64,000 bases of DNA from Atriophallophorus winterbourni (lineage: Eukaryota > Platyhelminthes > Trematoda > Plagiorchiida > Microphallidae), in assembly GCA_013407085.1 (NCBI GenBank), contig JACCGJ010010759.1, positions 1-64,000 of the forward strand. The letters are read 5' to 3'. The notes beneath the pieces were generated by a model that was not told where the DNA came from, ran no database searches, and saw only the letters and a program-made list of their open reading frames with translations. Numbering within the stretch: position 1 is the first letter of the stretch; each line of letters starts with the position of its first letter. Shown one piece after another: positions 50,901 through 61,100 of the stretch. Both the position numbers and the translations under genes were made by a program.

Positions 50901-53900
50901 TAAGGCAATGTCAGCTCTGATTGATTTAAACATTGTCGATCTCAGATTGCTTTGAAACCTTTGTAGTTTTATGAATGAAATATTAAGCATTGTTAGCTCT
51001 GATCGGTTCAAACACTGTCGATCGAAGATTAGTTCAAAACGTTTGTAGATTTCGGACTAAAATATTAGGCATTGTCAGCCCTGATTGCTCTATGCATTTT
51101 CCATCTCAGATTGGTTCAACACGTGAGTAAATTTTAGAGTAAAATATAAGGCAATGTCAGCTCTGATTGATGTAAACATTGTCGAATTCAGATTGATTTA
51201 AAACCTTTGTAGTTTTTTGAATGAAATAGTAATCATTGTCAGCTCTGATTGGTTCAAATATTGTCAATCTCGGATTATTTCAAATCCATTGTAGTTTTCG
51301 GACTGAAATATTCTACATTATCATATCCGATTGCTTAAAAATGTTTGTAGTTTTTGGACTTGTATATCGAGCATTGTCAGCTATGATCGATCGAAAGATT
51401 GTCAATCTCAGATTGGTTCAAAACGTTTGTAGATTTTGGACTGAAATAATAAGCATTGTTAGCTCTGATTGGTTCAAACATTGTCGATCTCATATTCTTT
51501 CGAATCGTTTGTATTTTTGGACTGGAAAATTCAGCATTGTCAGCTCCGATTAGTTTAAACATTGTGGATCTCATATGAGTTCACAACGTTTGTAGATTTT
51601 CGACTGAAACATTGAGTATTGTTAGTTCTGATTGTTTCAAACATTGTCGATCTCAAATTCGTTTGAAACGTTTGTAATTTTCAGACTGAAATATTAGGCA
51701 TTGTCAGCTCTGATTGCTTGAAACATTTTTTCTCCAGATTGATTTATTACGTTTGTAAAGTTTGGATCAAACTATTAGGCATTGTCAGCTCTAACAGATT
51801 TAAACATTGTCGATATCAGATTGTTTTAAAACGTTTGTAGTTTGTTGACTGAAATATTAAGCATTGTAAGCTCTGATTGGTTGAAACATTGAAGATCCCA
51901 GATTGAGACGATACGTTTGTGGTTTTTAAAATGAAATATTGATCATTGTCAGCTCTGATTGGTTCAAATATTGTTGATCTCAGATTGTTTCAGAAACTCT
52001 GTAGTTTATTGGACTAAAATATCAAGAATTATCAGATTTGATTGATCAAAAGATTGTCAACCTCAGATAGGTTCAAAACTTTTGTAGATTTCGGACTGAA
52101 ATATTAGGCATTGTTAGCTCTGATTGGTTTAAACATTGTCGATCTCATATTCGTTCGAAACGTTTGTATTTTCTAAACTGAAATATATATCATTGTCATC
52201 TCTCACTAGTTTTAACAATGTCGATCTCAGATAAGTTCAAAACAGTTGTAAACTTTCGACTAAAATATTGAGCATTGTCAACTATGATTGGTTCAAAGTG
52301 TTTGCGGATTTTGGACGAAAATATTAAGCGTTATCAGCTCTGATTGATTTGAAGATTGTCAGTCTATTATTGTTTCAAAATGTTTGTAAAATTCGGACGT
52401 TTGTAGTTTTTGAAATGGAATATAAAGATTGCCAGCTTTGATTGGTTCAGAATGTTTGCAGTTTTTAGACCTAAATATTGAGCATTGTCAGCTCTGATTG
52501 ATTTATTGATTGTCAATGTCAGATTGGTTGAAAAACATTCGTAGATTTGACTGAAATATTGAGCATTCTTAGCTTTGATTGGTTTAACATTGTCGATCTC
52601 ATATTAGTTTAAAACGTTTGTATTTTGTGGAAATAAATTATTTAGCATTGTCAGCTCTGACATGTTTAAGCAATTTCGATCTCAGATTAGTTCAAAACGA
52701 TTGTAGACTTTCGACTGAAATATTGAGCATTTTCAGCCATGTTTAGTTCGAAATATTTTCCAGTTTATGGACTTAAATATTAAGCATTGTCAGCTCTGTT
52801 TGAGTTGAAGATTGTCAATCTCAGATTGGTTCAAAACGATTGTAGATTTCGGACTAACATATTAGGCATTGTCAGCACTGATTGCTTCAAACATTGTCCA
52901 TCTCAGATTGGTTCAAAACGTTTGTATATTTTGGACTAAAATATAAGGCAATGTCAGCTCTGATTGATTTAAACATTGTCGATCTCAGATTGCTTTGAAA
53001 CCTTTGTAGTTTTATGAATGAAATATTAAGCATTGTTAGATCTGATCGGTTCAAACACTGTCGATCGAAGATTAGTTCAAAACGTTTGTAGATTTCGGAC
53101 TAAAATATTAGGCATTGTCAGCCCTGATTGCTCTATGCATTTTCCATCTCAGATTGGTTTAACACGTGAGTAAATTTTAGAGTAAAATATAAGGCAATGT
53201 CAGCTCTGATTGATGTAAACATTGTCGAATTCAGATTGATTTAAAACCTTTGTAGTTTTTTGAATGAAATAGTAATCATTGTCAGCTCTGATTGGTTCAA
53301 ATATTGTCAATCTCGGATTATTTCAAATCCATTGTAGTTTTCGGACTGAAATATTTTACATTATCATGTCCGATTGGTTCAAAATGTTTGTAGTTTTTGG
53401 ACTTGTATATCGAGCATTGTCAGCTATGATCGATCGAAAGATTGTCAATCTCAGATTGGTTCAAAACGTTTGTAGATTTTGGACTAAAATAATAAGCATT
53501 GTTAGCTCTGATTGGTTCAAACATTGTCGATCACAGATTCGTTCAAAACGTCTGTAATTTTTGGACTGAAATATCATGCATTACCAGCTTTGATTGGTTC
53601 AAACATTGTCCATCTCAGATAGGTTTAGAACGTTTGTAAATTCTGGACTAAAATATAAAGCACTGTCAGCTCTGATTGATTTAAACATTGCCGATCTCAG
53701 ATTGATATATAACATCTGTAGATTTCAAATGAAATATTTAGCATTGTTAGTTACGATTGGTTCGAACACTGTCGATCTCAGATTCGTTCTAAACGTTCAT
53801 AATTTATGAACTGAAATATTAAGCATTGTCAGCTCTGATTGGTTGTAATATTGTCAATCTCAGATTGGTTATAAACCTTTGTAGTTTTTGGTGCTGAAAT

Positions 53901-54900
53901 ATAAAACATTGTCAGCTTGGATTGTTTCAAAATGTTTGTCGTTTTTGGACTTATGTACTAAGCATCGTCAGCTCTGATTGATCCAAAGATTGTCAATCTC
54001 AGATTGGTTCAAAACTTTAGTAGATTTTGGACTGAAATATTAAGCATTGTTAGCTTTGATTGGTTCAAATATTGTCAATCTCAGTTTTGTTTAAAACCTG
54101 TGTAGTTTTTAGACTGACATTTTGAGCATTGTCAGCTCTGATTGGTTCAAAATGTTTGTAGTTTTTGGACTTAAGTACTAAGCATCGTCAGCTCTGATTG
54201 ATCCAGAGATTGTCAATCTCAGATTGGTTCAACACGTTTGTAGATTTTGGACTGAAATATTAGGCATTGTTAGCTCTGATTGGTTCAAACATTGTCGATC
54301 TCATATTCGTTCGAATCGTTTGTATTTTTGGATCGGAAAATTCAGCATTGTCAGCTCCGATTAGTTCAAACATTGTCGATCTCAGATGAGTTCACAACGT
54401 TTGTAGATTTTCGACTACATATTGAGTATTGTTAGTTCTGATGGTTTCAAACATTGTCGATCTCAAATTCGTTCAAAACTTTTGTATTTTTTGGACTGAA
54501 ATATTAGGCATTGTCAGCTCTGATTGTTGAAACATTGTTTTTTCAGACTGATTTATTACGTTCGTAAAGTTTGGATCAAACTATTAGGCATTGTCAGCTC
54601 TAATAGATTCAAACATTGTCGATATCAGATTGTTTCGAAACGTTTGTAGTTTGTTGACTGAAATATTAGGCATTGTAAGCTCTGATTGGTTGAAACACTA
54701 AAGATTCCAGATTGGTACGATACGTTTGTAGTTTTTGAAATGAAATATTGAGCATTGTCAGCTCTGATTGATTCAAATATTGTCGATCTCAGATGGTTTC
54801 AGAAACTTTGTAGTTTATTGGACCTAAATATCAAGCATTGTCAGCTCTGATTGGTTTAAAATGTTTGTAATTTTTAGGCTCAAATATTAAGCATTATCAG
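48000..54900 (-). repeat. Higher-order repeat variants, 2,044-bp and longer
   Basis: The same landmark recurs at 50,134, 52,178 and 55,043, with spacings of 2,610 (from 47,524), 2,044 and 2,865 bp. The units here contain extra monomers not found in the 2,018-bp units. Examples are the cgtgagtaaattttagagta type at 51,122 and 53,164 and the gttcagaatgtttgcagttt type near 50,400 and 52,444. The segment 50,380-51,470 is nearly the same as 52,424-53,510, a shift of 2,043 bp. An 18-bp deletion marks the copy near 50,106. Confidence 0.85.
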
Positions 54901-57450
54901 ATCTGATTGATCAAAAGATTGTCAACCTCAGATAGGTTCAAAACTTTTGTAGATTTCGGACTGAAATATTAGGCATTGTTAGCTCTGATTGGTTTAAACA
55001 TTGTCGATCTCATATTTGTTCGAAACGTTTATATTTTCTAAACTGAAATATATATCATTGTCATCTCTCATTAGTTTGAACAATGTCGATCTCAGATAAG
55101 TTCAAAACAGTTGTAAACTTTCGACTGAAATATTGAGCATTGTCAACTATGATTGGTTCAAAGTGTTTGCAGATTTTGGACAAAAATATTAAGCGTTGTC
55201 AGCTCTGATTGATTTGAAGATTGTCAGTCTATTATTGTTTCAAAATGTTTGTAAAATTCGGACGTTTGTAGTTTTTGAACTGGAATATGAACATTGTCAG
55301 CTTTGATTGGTTCAAATATTTTCAATCTCAATTGGTTCAAGACCTTTGTAGTTCTTGGACTAAAATATTACGCATTGTCAGCTCTGATCGGTTCTAAATG
55401 ATTGTAATTTTTGGAATCAAATATCAAGTTTTGTCAGCCGTGATGGATTTAAAGATTGTCAATGTCAGATTGGTTCGAAAGGTTCGTAGATTTTGGACTA
55501 ATTTATTAGTCATTGTTAGCTCTGATTGGTTCGAACATTGTCGATCTCAGATGAGTTCACAACGTTTGTGGATTTTCGAGTGAAATATTGAGTATTGTTA
55601 GCTCTGATTGTTTTAAACATTGTCGATCTCAAATTCGTTTGAAACTTTTGTAATTTTTGAACTGAAATATTGATCATTGTCAGCTCTGATTGCTTAAAAC
55701 ATTTTTTTCAGATTGATTTAATACGTTTGTAAAGTTTGGATTTAATTATTAGGTATTGTCAGCTCTAATTGACTTAAACATTGTCGATCTCAGATTGATT
55801 TAAAACGTTTGTAGTCCGTTGACTGAAATATTAAGCATTGTAAGCTCTGATTGGTTGAAACATTGAGGATCCCAGATTGGTATGATACGTTTGTAGTTTT
55901 TGAAAAGAAATATTGAGCATTGTCAGCTCTGATTGGTTCAAATATTGTCGATCTCAGATTGTTCCAGAAACTTTGTTGTTTATTGGACTGAAACATCAAG
56001 CATTGTCAGCTCTGATCGGTTTAAAATGTTCGTAATTTTTGGACTCGAATATTAAGCATTATCAGATCTGATCGGTCAAAAGATTGTCAACCTCAGATAG
56101 GTTCAAAACTTTCGTAGATTTCGGACTGAAATATTAGGCATTGTTAGCTCTGATTGGTTTAAACATTGTCGATCTCATATTTGTTCGAAACGTTTGTATT
56201 TTCTAAACTGAAATATATATCATTGTCATCTCTCATTAGTTTGAACAATGTCGATCTCAGATAAGTTCAAAACAGTTGTACACTTTCGACTGAAATATTG
56301 AGCATTGTCAACTATGATTGGTTCAAAGTGTTTGCAGATTTTGGACAAAAATATTAAGCGTTGTCAGCTCTGATTGATTTGAAGATTGTCAGTCTATTAT
56401 TGTTTCAAAATGTTTGTAAAATTCGGACGTTTGTAGTTTATGAACTGGAATATGAACATTGTCAGCTTTGATTGGTTCAAATATTTTCAATCTCAATTGG
56501 TTCAAGACCTTTGTAGTTCTTGGACTAAAATATTACGCATTGTCAGCTCTGATCGGTTCTAAATGATTGTAATTTTTGGAATCATATATTAAGTTTTTTC
56601 AGCAGTGATGGATTTAAAGATTGTCAATGTCAGATTGGTTCGAAAGGTTCGTAGATTTTGGACTTCTTTATTAGTCATTGTTAGCTCTGATTGGTTCGAA
56701 CATTGTCGATCTCAGATGAGTTCACAACGTTTGTAGATTTTCGACTGAAATATTGAGTATTGTTAGGTCTGATTGTTTCAAACATTGTCGATCTCAAATT
56801 CGTTCAAAACTTTTGTAATTTTTGAACTGAAATATTAAGCATTGTCAGTTCTGATTGCTTAAAACATTGTTTTTTTCAGATTGATTTAATACGTTTGTAA
56901 AGTTTGGATTTAATTATTAGGCATTGTCAGCTCTAACTGACTTGAACATTGTCGATCTCAGATTGATTTGAAACGTTTGTAGTATGTTGACTGAAATATT
57001 AAGCATTGTAAGCTCTGATTGGTTGAAACATTACTGATCTCAGATTGGTACGATACGTTTGTAGTTTTTGAAATGAAATATTGAGCATTGTCAGCTCTGA
57101 TTGGTTCAAATATTGTCGATCTCAGATTGTTTCAGAAACTTCGTAGTTTATTGGACTAAAATATCAAGCATTGTCAGCTCTGATTGGTTTGTAAGGTTTG
57201 TAATTGTTGGACTCAAAAATTAAGCATTATCAGTTCTGATTGATCAAAAGATTGTCAACCTCAGATAGGTTCAAAACTTTTGTAGATTTCGGACTGAAAT
57301 ATTAGGCCTTGTTAGCTTTGATTGGTTTAAACATTGTCGATCTCATATTCATTCGAAACGTTTGTATTTTCTAAACTGAAATATATATCGTTGTCATCTC
57401 TCATTAGTTTGAACAATGTCGATCTTAGATAAGTTCAAAACAGTTGTAAA
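54900..57450 (-). repeat. Higher-order repeat with 1,166-bp period
   Basis: The landmark ctgaaatatatatcattgtc lies at 55,043, 56,208 and 57,376, with spacings of 1,165 and 1,168 bp. These are shortened versions of the 2,018-bp unit, with roughly ten monomers missing. The two intervals are very similar to each other, including shared variants such as ggttcgtagattttggact and the gatcggttctaaatgattg type near 55,385 and 56,550. Confidence 0.85.
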
Positions 57451-58177
57451 CTTTCGACTAAAATATTGAGCATTGTCAACTATGATTGGTTCGTAGTGTT
57501 TGCAGATTTTAAACAAAAATATTAGGCGTTGTCAGCTCTGCTTGAATTGAAGATTGTCAGTCTATTATTGTTTCAAAATGTTCGTAAAATTCGGACGTTT
57601 GTAGTTTTTGAAATGGAATATAAAGATTGCCAGCTTTGATTGATTCAAATATTTTCAATCTCAATTGGTTCAAGACCTTTGTAGTTTTTGGACTGAAATA
57701 TTGAGCATTGTCAGCTCTGATTGGTTCGAAATGTTTGTAATTTTTGGACTCAAATATTAAGTTTTGTCAGCTGTGATGGATTTAAAGATTGTCAATGTCA
57801 GATTGGTTCAGAAGGTTCGTAGATTTCGGACTAAAATATTGAGCATTGTCAGCTCTGATTGATTCAAACATTGTCGATCTCATATTCGTCCAAAACGTTT
57901 GTAATTTTTGGACTTAGATATTTAGCAATATCATCTCTGATTACTTTGAGCATTGTAGATCGCAGATTAGTTCAAACGTTTGTAGACTTTCGACTGAAAT
58001 ATTGAGCATTGTCAGCTCTGATTGGATCAAACATTGACAATCTCAGATTGGTTGAAAATGTTTGTACTTTTGGGACTAAAACATTACGTTTTGTCAGCTG
58101 TGATTGGTTCAAACATTGTTGATCTCAATTTGCATCAAAACGTTTGTAGTTTTTGGACTGAAATATCAAGCATTGTC

Positions 58178-61100
58178 AGCTCTGATCAGTACAAAGATTC
58201 TGGATCTAACATTGGTTCAAAACGTTTTTAGTTTTAGACTGGAATATTAATCATTGTCAGCTCTGATTAGTACAAAGATTCTTTAACTTCCATTGGTTCA
58301 ACACGTTTGTACTTCTTGGACTGAAATATTCGGCATTGTCAGCTTTGATTGGTTTAAACATTGTCGATTTTAGAATGCTAAAAACGGTTCGTAGTTTCTT
58401 ACCTGAAATATTGAGGATTGTCAGCTCTGATTGGTTCAAACATTGTCGATCTCAGTATGGTTCGAAACGATTGTGGATTTTGGACTGAAATATCAAGCAT
58501 TGTCAGCTTTGGCAAGTACAAAGATTCTCGATCTAACATTTGTTCAAAACGTTTGTAGTTTTTATACTGAAATATTAGGCATTGCCAGCTCTGGTTGTTT
58601 TAAACATTGTCATTCTCAGATTGGTACAAAACGTTAGTTTTTTGGACTGAAATATTAGGCATTTCCAGTTCTGATTTCATAAAATATTGTCGATCTCAGA
58701 TTGGTTGTAAACGTTCGTAGTTTTAGGACTTGAATATTGAGCATTGTCAGCTGTGATTGGTTCGAATATCGTCGATCTCAGATTGGTTACAAACGTTCCT
58801 AGTTTTTTTACCCGAAATATTGAGCATTGTCAGCTCTCATTGGTTCAAACATTGTCGATCTCAGATTGGTTAAACACGTGTGTAGTTTTTGGACTGAAAT
58901 ATAAAGCATTGTCAGCTCTGATTAGTACAAAGATTGTGGATGTAACATCGGTTCAAAAAGTTTTCAGTTTTTGGAATGGAATATTAATCATTGTCATCTC
59001 TGGTTGGTACACAGATTCTCGATCTAACATTGGTTCAACACGTATGTAGTTTTAGACTGAAATATCAAGCACTGTCAGCTCTGGTAATTACAAAGATTTT
59101 CGATCTAACATTCGTTCAAAACGTTTGTAGTTTTTATTCTGAAATATGAGGCATTGCCAGCTCTGGTTGTTTCAAACATTGTCATTCTCAGATTGGTACA
59201 AAACGTTAGTTTTTTTGGACTGAAATATCAGGCATTTCCAGCTCTGATTTCTCAAAATATTGTCGATCTCAGATTGGTTGTAAACGTTTGTAGTTTTAGG
59301 ATTTGAATATTGAGCATTGTCAGCTGTGATTGGTTCGAATATTGTCGATCTCAGATTGGTTACAAACGTTCCTAGTTTTTTACCTGAAATATTGAGCATT
59401 GTCAGCTCTCATTGGTTCAAACATGGTCGATCTCAGATTGGCTCAACACGTTTGTAGTTTTTGGACTGAAATATGAATCATTGTCAGCTCTGATTAGTAC
59501 AAAGATTCTGGATCTAACATTGGTTCAGAAAGTTTTTAGTTTTCAGACTGAAATATTGAGCATTGCCAGCTCTGGCTGTTTAAAACATTGTCGTTATCAG
59601 ATTGGTTCAGAACGTTTGTAGTTTTCAAGCCTAAATATCAGGCTTTGTCATCTCTGTGTTGTTCAAATTTTGTCGATCTCAGATTGGTTCAAAACGTTTA
59701 GTGTTTTTTGACTGAAATATTAGGCATTTTCAGCTGTGATTGGTTTTAACATTTTTGATTTCAGATTGATTGAAAACGTTCGTAGTTTGTTATCCGAAAT
59801 ATTGAGCATTGTCAGATCTGATTGGTTTAAACATTGTCGACCTCAGAATGGTTCAAAAATTTCAGTGATTTTGAACTGAAAGATTAGGCTTTGTCAAGTT
59901 TGATTGGTGTTAACATTGTCGATTTCAGATTGGTTGAAAACGTTTGTAGTTTTTTATTTGAAATATTGAGCATTGTCAGCTCTGATTGGTTCAAACACTG
60001 TCTATCTCAGGTTGGTTCAACACGATTGTAATTTTTGGATTGAAATAACAAGCATCGTCAGCTCTGATCAGTACAAAGATTCTGGATCTAACATTGGTTC
60101 GAAAAGTTTTTAGTTTTTAGACTGAAATATTAATCATTGTCAGCTGTGATTGTTAAACAGATTCTCGATCTAACATTGGTTCAACACGTTTGTAGTTTTG
60201 GACTGAAATATCAAGCATTGTTAGCTGTGGTTGTTTTAAACATTGTCATTCTCAGATTAGTACAAAACATTAGTTTTTTTAGATTGAAATATCAGGCATT
60301 TTCAGCTCTGATATGTTAAAATATTGTCGATCTCAGATTGGTTGAAAACGTTTGTAGTTTCAGAACTGAAATATTGGGCATTGTCGGCTGTGATTGGTTC
60401 GAATATTGTCGATCTCAGATTGGTTAAAAACGCTCGTAGTATTTTACCTGAAATATTGAGCATTGTCAGCTCTCATTGGTTCAAACATTGTCGATCCCAG
60501 ATTGGCTGAAAACGTTTGTAGGTATTTGAACTGAAATATCAAGCATTGTCAGCTCTGATTAGTACAAAGATTCTCGATATAACATTGATTCAAAACGTTC
60601 GTAATTTTCAGACTGAAATATTAAGCATTGCCAGCTCAGGTTGTTTTAAACATTGTCGTTATCAGATTGGTTCAAAAAGTTTGTAGTTTTTGGACTGAAA
60701 TATTAGGCTTTGTCATCTCTGTTTTGTTCAAATATTTTCGATTTTAGATTGATTCAAAACGTTCAGTGTTTTTGGACTGAAATATTAGGCATTTTCAGCT
60801 TTGATTGGTTTTAACATCGTCGATTTCAGATTGGTTGAGAACGTTCGTCGTTTGTTATCCAAAATATTGAGCATTGTCAGATTTGATTGGTTCGAACATT
60901 GTCGATCTCAGATTGGTTCAACACGTTTGTAGTTTTTGGACTGAAATATCAAGCCTTGTCAGCTCGGATTAGTACAAAGATTCTGGATCTAACATTGGTT
61001 CGAAAAGTTTTTAGTTTTTAGACTGAAATATTTATCATTGTCAGCTCTGATTGATACACAGATCTCCGATCTAACATTGGTTCAACACGTTTGTAGTTTT

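Larger units (their letters stand above)
40160..58178 (-). repeat. 82-bp satellite array, reverse block 2
   Basis: This is 18 kb of reverse-oriented satellite following BEL/Pao fragment 2. It contains many 56-bp monomers; for example, gctctgattgg at 40,642 is followed by the next gctctg at 40,698. It also has the most regular higher-order structure of the window. The first monomers (40,165-40,430) closely match 48,228-48,480. No gene, RNA or mobile element was seen in it. Confidence 0.97.
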
